This document shows, piece by piece, positions 17,636 to 25,940 of a stretch of DNA of 64,000 nt. Position 1 is the first letter of the stretch, and the number at the start of each line of letters is the position of its first letter. This DNA comes from CAYHCE01 sp964355015 (GTDB lineage Bacteria; Cyanobacteriota; Cyanobacteriia; PCC-6307; Cyanobiaceae): the NCBI GenBank assembly GCA_964355015.1, contig CAYHCE010000017.1, positions 1-64,000 of the forward strand, read 5' to 3'. The translations under genes and the position numbers were made by a program. The notes under the pieces were generated by a model. It searched no databases, was not told where the DNA came from, and saw only the letters and a program-made list of their open reading frames with translations.

Positions 17636-20600
17636 TCAGAACCGGAAGAACAGCTGCAGCTGGGTCTGCCAGCGGCCCTCGGTGTCGAAGGACCCCTGCA
17701 GCCCCAGGGTGTCGCTCGCCTGGTAGCGGAGGGTGAGCTGGGGGGGGATGTCGCTGCGGTTCGGGGCAGCCAGCACCGAGAAGTTGAAGCGCTCGGTGAT
17801 GTCCAGGCCCAGTTCGGAGCCCAGCACCAGCTGCGCCGGGATCCGCCGGGAGAGGTTCTGAGGGGTCTGGCTTTGCGCCGGGGCGAAGAAGGTGGGATAG
17901 AGGGCGAAGCTGACCCGCTGGCCGAAGGCATTGCTGAGGGTGCTCACCAGAGGGGAGAGCAGCGACTGGCCCACGACGGTGGCCAGGGCGGCGGTGGCGC
18001 TGCCACCGCTCAGACCGGCCAGGGAGTTGCCGCCGATCAGGGCCACCAGCCGGTCCTGAGGGAGGGGAGGGGTGCTGCGGATCTGGATCGATTCGGCGAT
18101 CCGGTCCGCCGGACCGCTGACGGTGACCACCACCTTGATCAGGTTCAGCTGGTCGAGGGGCGTGTAGCCGCCGCGCAGGTCGAGGTCGTTGATGGGGCCG
18201 CGGTCCTGCCCCACGTTGAGGCTGTCGGACACGCGGGTGCGCAGGGCGATGTCCACGTAGGGAACCAGACCGAGCGAGGGGGTGAACACCGCCACGTTCG
18301 GGGCGTCCGGGTCGAGGGTGAACGTGGTGGTGAACAGGCTCAGCCGCCCTCCCCGCAGCCGCACCACCCCGCTGGCCCGCAGGGAAGGGTCGATGCGGCC
18401 GTTGAGGGTGAGATTGCCGCCGGTGCTGAAGCTCGCCACCGGCGGCACCACCACCTGCAGGTCGGGCCCGAGGCTGAGGCGCAGGTCGCTGAGCTGCAGG
18501 TAGGGGAAGTTCGGCACGGCCTGGCGCAGGGCCAGGCCGGTGGAGCTCTCCACCTCCGGCCCGAGCAGCACCAGGGGCTGGCGGAAATCCCATTTCTCCT
18601 CCACCAGCCGCTGCACCGGAACCGGCTGCGGAACGCCCTCGCCGTCGGTGCGGGCCAGGGTGCCGGGCTGGCCGTTGATCGTGCCCTTGCTGATCTTCAG
18701 CTGGCCCGTCAGCCGGGGGCTGAGCAGGCTGCCCTGCAGCTCCAGCTTGCCGTCGGTGAGGGCGTTGAGCCTTGGCACGGTGATCCGGGCCTGGCGCACC
18801 TCCATCCGCAGGGGTTTCGTCTGCGGCGTTGGTCGGAACAGGCCCAGGCCCCCGCTGGCCGTGAGCTCCCCCTTCTCGCCCATGCGGGCGCTGAACTCCT
18901 GCACCAGAAGTTCCTGGAAATCGAACAGAACCGTGGCATTGAGCTGGCGCACCTCCTGGCCCGCCAGCACCAGTTCCGCGTCGCGGAAGCGCAGAAAGCC
19001 GTTGGCCTCCGGGCTCAGCAGGCTGCCGCGCATCAGCAGCTCCAGGTCGGTGCTGCCTTTGTTCCACTTCAGCCCGCCGCGCACCAGGTTGGCGAGGAAG
19101 CGGAGGCCGTCGCCCCGGCTGGAGAGGCGCAGCTTCAACCCTTCTCTGGACGGGTCGAGGGGGACTTCGCCATTGAGATCGACGCTGCCGCTCGCCCCTT
19201 CGCTCTGCAGCGACGCCTTCACGGCCAGGGTCTCCCCCTCCAGACGCACCAGCGCCTCCTCCATCCGCAGGGGCGTGCCGTTGAGGCTGGCCTGCCGCAG
19301 GCTGAGGCGGGTGCGGAAGGCGGTGTCGCGAACCTTGCGGCCCGCGGCGCCGAGCCGGTAGCTTCCCTCCAGGTCGAGGCCGCCCCGCAGGCTGTCGGGC
19401 ACGGGCGTGAGCAGGGCCAGCAGGGCCAGCGGCAGGTTCCCCAGGCTGAAGCTGCCGCGCCCGCCCTGCAGCGGTCCCTCCAGCCGCAGCGTGAACGGAT
19501 CGAGCTGCAGGGCCCGGTCGCGGTCGTCCTGCTTGAGCCAGAGGTGTCCCCTGGCCGCCAGATCCAGGTTCAGGGCCGCCAGCCGCGGCCCGTTCAGGCC
19601 CAGATCGATGTCCACCAGGCCCCGCAGGTCCTGGGGACGGAAGCGGGCCGCTGGTGCGGCCGCCACACCGAACTGCTCCACCCGCCGGCGGGCGGCGGCG
19701 AGGGCCTGCAGCTGGCCGTCGAGGCTGCCGCCGAGGGTGTCGATGAACAGCTCGCCCAGATCGCTGGCGCGTCCGGAAGGCTCTGGGGGTTGCCCCCGCC
19801 AGAGCGGCACCGCCTCGGCGAGCTGCTGGAACAGTTCGAGGGGCAGGTTGCGGCCCTCGATCCGGCTGCGCAGGGGACCACCACGGCGCCCATCGGCGCT
19901 GAGCGCCACGCTGCCGCCCGCGAGGGGGCGCAGCCTGCCCCTGAGCTGGTAGACCCCACCGCGATAGCGGCCCGACGCCGTCAGAGCGCGTCCACGCACC
20001 CCCAGCCACACCGGCTGGCTCACGGCCACCTCGCCCTGCATCGCCAGGGGCTGCAGCTCCAGGAGGCCCCGACCGCTCAGGCTCCCCCCCAGCGGCTGGG
20101 GACGGGGGGGTTGCCCGAGGGTCAGCTGCAGGCCCTCCAGGGGCAACTGACGTGCCTGCCAGCGGTAGCGCCGGGCGGTGCCGTCGAAGGCGAGCACGCC
20201 CCGGCGGCGGCGCAGTTCCGCCTGCAGGGGCAGCCAGTTCGGAGCCAGCCGCGCCTGGAGCGTGCCCGGTACTCCAGGTGCTCGGGAGGTGAGGCGCAGG
20301 TCCCCGCCGCCCGCGCCCCGCGAGGCTAGCCGGCCTTCCCAGCGCTCCCGCAGCTGCAGCGGCCCGCTGCCGGGGTCGCTCACGTTCAGGGACAGGTCGG
20401 GGCGCAGGGAGGCCAGCGGCCCGCTCAGGCGACCCCGGGCGCTGAGCTCTCCGAACAGGGTCACGCCGAGCAGGGGGCCGATCCGCGCCAGCCGGTAGGG
20501 GCGCAGCTCGAGATCGAGGGCCAGATCGCCTGCCACCAGACCCCGACGTTTCTGCCAGCGCAGCGGCAGGCTGCCGCTGGCGTCCAGTTCCGGACTGCGG

Positions 20601-22216
20601 AAGGCGGTGAGTCGCAGCCGGTCGTCGCTCCAGAGCAGATCAGCCGTGCTGGCCCCCAGCACCGACGTACCGTCCAGCGACACCCCCGTCGGTGCCCGCA
20701 GCCGCAGATCGATCCGCCCCAGCGGCCCCGCTCGAGTGGGGCTGGCGGCGCCGGAGGCCGCCAGTTCCATCAGCGGCCGTCCCTGGCGTTGCCAGGTGGC
20801 CTGCAGCCGCGGTTGCCCCAGCGTGCCCACGGCCTGGAGCGACCCCTGCAGCGGCTGGGTTCGCCCCAGCAGGGCAAGGGCCAGCCCACCGGCAGGCCGC
20901 CAGAGCGAGGGATGGAGCGTGAGGCGGTCGCTGCGGATGTCGAGGCGGGGCCAGAGCGGCCCGCGGGCCACCAGTTCGGAGCGCTCCGACCGCAGCCCCA
21001 GGCGGCTCAGGGCGAGGCTCGGCGCCCGCCGCCAGTCGGCCTGCAGGTCGGCCTCGAGTTCGAGCGGAGCCGGGCTGGAGGGGAGGCCCCGCCCCAGGGG
21101 GATCCTGCCCACCAGCCTGAGGCGGGGCTGGCGCCAGGGTCCGCGCACAGCCAGGTCCAGTCGGTCGCCGCGCTGGGGATCCCGGGCGGTGAGCCGGAGG
21201 TCGAACCAGCGCTCGAGCGCCAGGCTGCCCTCCAGGCCGCCGCGCCAGTTGGCCATGCGCCAGCGGCTGCCGCTCAGCCGCAGCTCGGAACCGCGGCAGC
21301 GCAGGGCCAGGGGGTCCGCCTGCAGAGGCGCCGGCAGCAACGGGTCCTGCAGCTGCAGGCCGTCGATGCGCACGGCACCGCGGCAGGCGCTGCGCCCGTG
21401 GCGGCGGCTGAGTTCCAGCCTGCCGCTCACTTCCCCTCGCACGGGATCGGGCCGGGGCGACGGGCGGCGGGGCAGCAGCACCGCGAAGGGGGCCAGGTCC
21501 CAGCGCCGCAGATCGAGCCCGAGCCGCAGATCACCAGTGCCCCAGTGAGCCTCTCCCCGCAGGTGCAGCCGGTTCCGCTCCGCGGCGGCGGTGGTGGAGC
21601 CAGCCTGGCCGACTCGTTTCGCCGTGGCGTTCCAGTCGGCGCGGCGCTCGTGCAGGGTCAGCCCCAGCTGACCGCGGAGCTCCAGTTCCAGGTCGGTGGG
21701 ACGGACCCGCAGCCGCCCCGGATCGGCCAGGTCGATCCGCAGGCCCAGCCTCGGCGGACGCTGACCGGCCTGGAAGCCGAACACCCAGAAACGACCCTCG
21801 GCATTGCGGCGCAGCTGCAGCTCGGCTCCCTGGACGCGCAACTGGAGCACCGGGGCCCACAGCGCCAGGCTCGCCAGCGGATCGAGCTGGGCCACGAGGC
21901 CCTGCACCGCCAGGCTGGAGTCGTCGGCCCGGCCGGGCAGGACGCGGCTGGGGCCGATCGCCAGACCCCAGGGGCGCAGCCCCCGGTAGGGGCCCAGCTG
22001 CAACGGGTGTCCCAATCCCCTGCCGATACGGGTCTCCAGCTCGGGGCGCCAGCTGTCGTAGGCCCGACGGGCCAGCTGATCGGCTCCCCACCAGGCCCCG
22101 GCCAGAACTCCGGCCCCGGCCAGAACGACGGCAAGGACGGTGCGCCGCTGCAGGACGGTTCGACGGTGGAGGTCCCGGGCACGGGCTCCCGGTTCTCCCG
22201 AAGGCGGCGACCCCAT
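17636..22216 (-). CDS. tamB: TamB/Tic236-like outer-membrane assembly protein (DUF490)
   Basis: A 1526-residue protein with a single N-terminal membrane anchor (TVLAVVLAGAGVLAGAWWGA at about residues 26-45). It continues as a very long beta-rich periplasmic part made of repeated short strands, typical of TamB and chloroplast Tic236. The C-terminal DUF490/TamB domain is visible from about residue 1280, with segments such as VAFSTGG-like strands, DPDAPNVAVFTP, then PADRIAESIQIRSTPPLPQD and the closing beta strands ending in LQLFFRF. It would form a bridge for lipid or protein transport to the outer membrane, with an Omp85 partner not in this window. It is first in the minus-strand run through to the lipase-like gene. 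Confidence 0.88.
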   Translation of the reverse strand: MGSPPSGEPGARARDLHRRTVLQRRTVLAVVLAGAGVLAGAWWGADQLARRAYDSWRPELETRIGRGLGHPLQLGPYRGLRPWGLAIGPSRVLPGRADDSSLAVQGLVAQLDPLASLALWAPVLQLRVQGAELQLRRNAEGRFWVFGFQAGQRPPRLGLRIDLADPGRLRVRPTDLELELRGQLGLTLHERRADWNATAKRVGQAGSTTAAAERNRLHLRGEAHWGTGDLRLGLDLRRWDLAPFAVLLPRRPSPRPDPVRGEVSGRLELSRRHGRSACRGAVRIDGLQLQDPLLPAPLQADPLALRCRGSELRLSGSRWRMANWRGGLEGSLALERWFDLRLTARDPQRGDRLDLAVRGPWRQPRLRLVGRIPLGRGLPSSPAPLELEADLQADWRRAPSLALSRLGLRSERSELVARGPLWPRLDIRSDRLTLHPSLWRPAGGLALALLGRTQPLQGSLQAVGTLGQPRLQATWQRQGRPLMELAASGAASPTRAGPLGRIDLRLRAPTGVSLDGTSVLGASTADLLWSDDRLRLTAFRSPELDASGSLPLRWQKRRGLVAGDLALDLELRPYRLARIGPLLGVTLFGELSARGRLSGPLASLRPDLSLNVSDPGSGPLQLRERWEGRLASRGAGGGDLRLTSRAPGVPGTLQARLAPNWLPLQAELRRRRGVLAFDGTARRYRWQARQLPLEGLQLTLGQPPRPQPLGGSLSGRGLLELQPLAMQGEVAVSQPVWLGVRGRALTASGRYRGGVYQLRGRLRPLAGGSVALSADGRRGGPLRSRIEGRNLPLELFQQLAEAVPLWRGQPPEPSGRASDLGELFIDTLGGSLDGQLQALAAARRRVEQFGVAAAPAARFRPQDLRGLVDIDLGLNGPRLAALNLDLAARGHLWLKQDDRDRALQLDPFTLRLEGPLQGGRGSFSLGNLPLALLALLTPVPDSLRGGLDLEGSYRLGAAGRKVRDTAFRTRLSLRQASLNGTPLRMEEALVRLEGETLAVKASLQSEGASGSVDLNGEVPLDPSREGLKLRLSSRGDGLRFLANLVRGGLKWNKGSTDLELLMRGSLLSPEANGFLRFRDAELVLAGQEVRQLNATVLFDFQELLVQEFSARMGEKGELTASGGLGLFRPTPQTKPLRMEVRQARITVPRLNALTDGKLELQGSLLSPRLTGQLKISKGTINGQPGTLARTDGEGVPQPVPVQRLVEEKWDFRQPLVLLGPEVESSTGLALRQAVPNFPYLQLSDLRLSLGPDLQVVVPPVASFSTGGNLTLNGRIDPSLRASGVVRLRGGRLSLFTTTFTLDPDAPNVAVFTPSLGLVPYVDIALRTRVSDSLNVGQDRGPINDLDLRGGYTPLDQLNLIKVVVTVSGPADRIAESIQIRSTPPLPQDRLVALIGGNSLAGLSGGSATAALATVVGQSLLSPLVSTLSNAFGQRVSFALYPTFFAPAQSQTPQNLSRRIPAQLVLGSELGLDITERFNFSVLAAPNRSDIPPQLTLRYQASDTLGLQGSFDTEGRWQTQLQLFFRF

Positions 22217-22251
22217 CGGCTTGCTGCTGTCACCGCCTGAGGTCGCCGCAA

Positions 22252-22257
22252 TATAAA
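22252..22257 (+). promoter_or_regulatory. Candidate -10 box for ycf51
   Basis: TATAAA lies 27 bases before the ycf51 ATG in the 68-base gap between the divergent TamB-like gene and ycf51. It is one of the few A+T-rich hexamers in this GC-rich stretch and would give a leader of about 20 bases. No convincing -35 is at 16-18 bases. Confidence 0.4.
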
Positions 22258-22284
22258 GGGACTGCCGAAGACGCCCAGCCCGCC

Positions 22285-22752
22285 ATGCCCGCCGATCCCC
22301 TGCTGCTCAAGGCCGGCCTCTGGCTGGGGGCCGCCAGTGGGGTGCTGGCGGTGCTGATGGTGGTGGGATTCCTGGCCCGCTGGGGGTTCCGCTTCCGTCT
22401 GGTGGGCGTGACCAGCTTCACCGCCCTGCTCTCCCTTTCCTGCCTGGCCTTCGCGATCAGCTACACCCCTCGGGAGCGGGTGGTGGGCGCGGTCAACGCG
22501 CCGCTGGTGTTCGACAACGGCACGGATCTGGTGGTGGCCACGGCCGCCGCGGATCTGCCGTCGCAGGCCTTCGCGCCCACGGTGGAGCAGGTGGCCCGCA
22601 ACCTGCGGGGCAGTGGCCGCAGCAGCGCCGATGGCTATGTGCACGTGCGGCTCCGCCGGGTGGAGGCCGCCGAACCGGGGGTGAGCCGCCCGGTGGTGCT
22701 GGCCGAGGCCACCCGCAGCCTGCGGGACGGCAGCGTGCGGGTACTCCCCTGA
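22285..22752 (+). CDS. ycf51: Ycf51 family (DUF2518) protein
   Basis: A 155-residue protein found in cyanobacteria and some plastids. Two N-terminal membrane helices (LLKAGLWLGAASGVLAVLMV and VGVTSFTALLSLSCLAFAIS) are joined by a short basic loop RWGFRFRLV. A soluble part follows with VVGAVNAPLVFDNGTDLVVA, then APTVEQVARNLRGSGRSSAD and YVHVRLRRVE. Function is unknown. Its TGA at 22750-22752 overlaps a CTG that is the only plausible start of the next gene. Confidence 0.85.
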   Translation: MPADPLLLKAGLWLGAASGVLAVLMVVGFLARWGFRFRLVGVTSFTALLSLSCLAFAISYTPRERVVGAVNAPLVFDNGTDLVVATAAADLPSQAFAPTVEQVARNLRGSGRSSADGYVHVRLRRVEAAEPGVSRPVVLAEATRSLRDGSVRVLP

Positions 22753-23171
22753 ACGGGAATCCACCCAGCGCCGGCCCGGGCCTGTTCCCCCTGGCGGCCC
22801 ACTTCCGCTCTGAGCAGCGCCGGCTCGAGGCCGCCGGGATCAGCGACTGGTCCGCCCTGGCGGCGCTGGAGGATCAGGAACTGCGCCGACTGGCCGGGCA
22901 GGGAGCCAGCGAGCAGCGGCTGCTGAAGCTGCGGGGGCAGGCACGGCTGATCACCGAACTGGGGCTGCTGCCCCAGGAGGCCGCCCTGCTGCTCTACGCC
23001 GGGATCGCCACGGCGACGGGTCTGGCGGAGGCCTCGCCGCAGCAACTGCTGCGGCAGCTGGGCCGGCTCCAACGGTCGCTGACCGGCACGGCCCTGCCGA
23101 TGGTGGCGTCCAGCACGGTGCGCGCCTGGATCGCCACGGCTCGCCGCGCCACCGGTCGCTCCCCAAACTGA
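22749..23171 (+). CDS. DUF4332-like protein with apparent CTG start
   Basis: Reading from the CTG at 22749 gives about 140 codons without a stop: NGNPPSAGPGLFPLAAHFRS, then LEAAGISDWSALAALEDQEL, then the RRLAGQGASEQRLLKLRGQA helix-hairpin-helix-like core, ending in TVRAWIATARRATGRSPN. The pattern is DUF4332 (HhH-type, DNA-binding-like). I read the frame codon by codon: no ATG, GTG or TTG occurs in frame before the last 30 codons, nor upstream as far as I followed it (to about 22500). CTG overlaps the ycf51 stop as CTGA, the same geometry as the ATGA, GTGA and TTGA couplings elsewhere here. Function is unknown. Confidence 0.7.
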   Translation: MNGNPPSAGPGLFPLAAHFRSEQRRLEAAGISDWSALAALEDQELRRLAGQGASEQRLLKLRGQARLITELGLLPQEAALLLYAGIATATGLAEASPQQLLRQLGRLQRSLTGTALPMVASSTVRAWIATARRATGRSPN

Positions 23172-23240
23172 CCCGCTGCCGGGCCTGTGGCCTCACTCCA
23201 CCACTGGAATGGAGCTTCACCCCGAAGGGTTGGACGCTTC

Positions 23241-23549
23241 GTGTCCCTCCACCGCCACCGCCGCCCTCACGCCGGGCTTCCGGTCTGCTTCAGCCTGCTG
23301 GCCGCGCTGCTGGCTGCCTTGGCGCCGATCCGGGCCCTGGCGGCCTCGCCGCTGCTGGAATCGGTGAAGCAGAACCCGCAGCTCGCCAGGAGTATCTGCG
23401 CCTCGCTGCGCCAGCTCAATGCCAGGGGGGTCGCTTCCACCTCTCCGGAGGCGATCGGGATGGTGGCGCAGCGCCAGGGCCTGAGCTCCACCGACGCCGA
23501 GATCCTCACCACCTATGTGGTCGGCCTCCACTGCCCGGATGTGCGCTGA
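23241..23549 (+). CDS. Small exported protein
   Basis: About 102 residues from the GTG at 23241; the frame is open to 23187. A basic start (SLHRHRRPHAG) leads into a signal segment LPVCFSLLAALLAALAPIRA ending in the cleavage-like sequence ALAAS. The mature part of about 65 residues, LLESVKQNPQLARSICASLR followed by AQRQGLSSTDAEILTTYVVG and LHCPDVR, has two cysteines and looks like a conserved picocyanobacterial family. Function is unknown. The stop is directly followed by the GTG of the hydrolase gene, with no spacer. Confidence 0.65.
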   Translation: MSLHRHRRPHAGLPVCFSLLAALLAALAPIRALAASPLLESVKQNPQLARSICASLRQLNARGVASTSPEAIGMVAQRQGLSSTDAEILTTYVVGLHCPDVR

Positions 23550-25163
23550 GTGAAGCCGGCCCCCGTGGCGCCGGATCCCGAGTGGGAGGTGGAGGTCGTC
23601 GAGGCCCCGATGCCCTGCCCCGACGGGGCGAGGCTCGCCACCCGGATCTGGAAGCCCAGCCAGCCAGGCCGGTGGCCCCTGCTGCTGATGCGCCAGCCCT
23701 ACGGGCGGCGGATCGCCTCCACCGTGACCTATGCCCATCCCCACTGGTACGCCAGCCGCGGCTATGCCGTGGCCGTGCAGGACGTGCGCGGCCGCGGTGA
23801 CTCGGACGGACGCTTCGGTGGCTTCGCCCAGGAGGCCCGCGACGGCGCCACGGCCCTGGCCTGGGCGCGCAGCCTTCCTTTCGCGAACGGCCGGCTGGGC
23901 ACCTACGGCTTCTCCTACCAGGGACTGACCCAGCTGCTCCTGTCGCCGGAAGCGCCTCTGCCCGATGCTCTGGCTCCCGCCATGACCGGGCTGGACGAAC
24001 GCCTGCACTGGGCCAGTGAGGCCGGCGCCCACCGCTGGGCACTCGGTCTGGCCTGGGCTCTGCAGCTGGCGGCCGAAACCGTGCGCCGTGCCGCCGACGG
24101 CCGTGCCTGGGAGGAGATCCGCCGCAGCCTGGAGAGCGCAGCCTTCCTGAGCGAGGGGCCGGCCCTGCTGGAGCGCCACGATCCCGACGGCATGGGCCTG
24201 GCCTGGTTGCGGCAGGACCCCGCCCGGGCCGAAGGCTGGACCCGGCACGAGCCTGCCGCTGGCCTGCTGCGGCAACCCCTGCTGCTGATCGGCGGCTGGC
24301 TCGACCCCTGCCTCAGCGGGGTGCTGGATCTGCTGGAGCGGGCTCGTGCCGCCGGCTCCGATCCCCTGCTGCGGATCGGAGCCTGGAGCCACCTGAACTG
24401 GGCCGGGGGGATCGACCGGCTGCAACTGGCCTTCTTCGATCGGCACCTGCGCGACCGCCCCGGACTGGAGAGCCATCCCGCCCGGGCCTGGGCCGACCTC
24501 AGTGGCGGCCCCTGGCTGGAGGACGCGCTCCCCGACGCCGGCCCGCTGGGCTGGGCCCTGCGCAGCGCCGGAGGGGCGGCGATCGATGCCGAGGAGGGCC
24601 GGCTGCTGCCGCAGGGGGCAGGGGGAGGAGAGGTGTGGCTCGTGCACGATCCCTGGCGGCCCGTGCCGGGGCGGGGCGGGCACCTGGGGCTGGAGGCCGG
24701 GCTGGTGTCGCGCGGCGATCTCGACCAGCGCGGCGACGTGGCCTGCTTCACCACGGCGCCGCTGCCGGCGGACCTGCTGCTCGTGGGTTCCCCCGAGCTC
24801 GAGCTGGAGCTGGCGGCCGACCGGCCCGGCTTCGATCTCTGTGGCGCCCTCTCCGTGGTCAGGGAGGGGGAGGTGCGGCAGCTCAGCACCGGAGTGGCAC
24901 GCTGGCTCGGCGAATCCTGCCGGCGGCTGGAACGGCGGCGACTGGCTCTGCAGCCCCTGGCGGCGACCCTGCGGGCCGGCGAACGGCTGCGGCTCTCGCT
25001 GGCGGCCTCGGCCTGGCCCCAGATCGCGGTGAATCCAGGCAGCGGCGCGATCCCCTCAGGCCCCGCCGGTCCGGCCCACCACGTGATCACCCTTCAGTTG
25101 GTTCTCCGTGAAGCCATGTTGCAGCTCGTTCCGTTCCGGTCGAGCAAACTGGCTCCACCCTGA
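23550..25163 (+). CDS. CocE/NonD family hydrolase (X-Pro dipeptidyl-peptidase type)
   Basis: A 537-residue alpha/beta hydrolase. The catalytic triad can be placed: Ser122 in GTYGFSYQGL, Asp252 in LLIGGWLDPCL and His281 in RIGAWSHLNW. The N-terminal hydrolase part carries RGYAVAVQDVRGRGDSDGRF, and the C-terminal jelly-roll (from about residue 370) ends near ASAWPQIAVNPGSGA, both typical of CocE/NonD proteins, which act on acyl esters or amides. No signal peptide is seen, so it is likely cytoplasmic. The real substrate is unknown. The start is the GTG at 23550, which abuts the preceding stop. Confidence 0.9.
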   Translation: MKPAPVAPDPEWEVEVVEAPMPCPDGARLATRIWKPSQPGRWPLLLMRQPYGRRIASTVTYAHPHWYASRGYAVAVQDVRGRGDSDGRFGGFAQEARDGATALAWARSLPFANGRLGTYGFSYQGLTQLLLSPEAPLPDALAPAMTGLDERLHWASEAGAHRWALGLAWALQLAAETVRRAADGRAWEEIRRSLESAAFLSEGPALLERHDPDGMGLAWLRQDPARAEGWTRHEPAAGLLRQPLLLIGGWLDPCLSGVLDLLERARAAGSDPLLRIGAWSHLNWAGGIDRLQLAFFDRHLRDRPGLESHPARAWADLSGGPWLEDALPDAGPLGWALRSAGGAAIDAEEGRLLPQGAGGGEVWLVHDPWRPVPGRGGHLGLEAGLVSRGDLDQRGDVACFTTAPLPADLLLVGSPELELELAADRPGFDLCGALSVVREGEVRQLSTGVARWLGESCRRLERRRLALQPLAATLRAGERLRLSLAASAWPQIAVNPGSGAIPSGPAGPAHHVITLQLVLREAMLQLVPFRSSKLAPP

Positions 25164-25175
25164 TCGTGGTGTTCC

Positions 25176-25895
25176 GTGAATCTGCGCGCTCCGCTCCTGG
25201 CCGTGGCCCTCGCCTGCAGCCTGCAGGGGGGCCAGGCTCTCGCCACCACGGTTCTGTCGCCGGATCAGGCCCGCAGCGCCGCCGAGGTGCTCCTGGATGC
25301 CCTGCGCCGCGATGACAGCCAGGCGGTGTTCAACCTGCTGGCCCCCGAACTGCAGAGCGCCACCTCGGTGGAGAAGGTGAAGCTGCGGCTGCAGCAGCAG
25401 GGAAGGATCCTCGGCGGCAGGGTCACGGACGTGAGCAGTGGCGTGGATGACAGCACGGTGCAGGGGGAGCTGCGCAGCGCCAGGGGCACCCAGCCGCTGG
25501 TGCTGGTGCTCGATTCCCGCGGCCGCCTGCTTGGCTGGGAGCTGGATCAGAAGGACACCCCGATCCGCCAGATCGCCACGAACTTCATCACCGCCATCAG
25601 CCAGGGACGGGTGGTGGAGGCCCGCAGCCTGCTGGAGCGTGATCTGCAGGAGCAGGTCAGTCCCCAGGATCTGCTCAACCGCTGGAAGGATCTCGAAAAG
25701 CTCACCGGCAGTTTCCAGCGGCTGCGGGGAACGGTGGTGGCCAGCGAGGGAGGCCCGCAGCAACTGGTGCTGGTGACGACCCAGTTCGACCGCCTCACCG
25801 ACAACCTGTTCGTGATCTTCGATCAGGTCGGCCATATCATCGGCGTCGACTTTCCGGAGGAGGCTCGCCGCGGCGCTGCCGGCGCCGGCCAGTAG
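25176..25895 (+). CDS. Exported DUF3887-like protein
   Basis: 239 residues from the GTG at 25176. A signal peptide (LRAPLLAVALACSLQGGQALA) is followed by two similar alpha+beta segments. The first is ARSAAEVLLDALRRDDSQAV with FNLLAPELQS; the second is FITAISQGRVVEARSLLERD with QEQVSPQDLLNRW. The second belongs to the type called DUF3887, an NTF2-like fold, so the protein looks like a tandem duplication. Location is probably periplasmic or thylakoid lumen. Function is unknown. It starts 12 bases after the hydrolase gene. Confidence 0.7.
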   Translation: MNLRAPLLAVALACSLQGGQALATTVLSPDQARSAAEVLLDALRRDDSQAVFNLLAPELQSATSVEKVKLRLQQQGRILGGRVTDVSSGVDDSTVQGELRSARGTQPLVLVLDSRGRLLGWELDQKDTPIRQIATNFITAISQGRVVEARSLLERDLQEQVSPQDLLNRWKDLEKLTGSFQRLRGTVVASEGGPQQLVLVTTQFDRLTDNLFVIFDQVGHIIGVDFPEEARRGAAGAGQ

Positions 25896-25940
25896 GGCGG
25901 ATCGAGCGGCCTAAGCTCCAGATTCGACCGAACGCCCTCC

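Noticed and set aside
16460..20329. A 1289-codon open frame on the plus strand
   Set aside because: It is antisense to the TamB-like gene, very rich in Gln, Gly and His, and has no domain. High GC at third positions creates such shadow frames.
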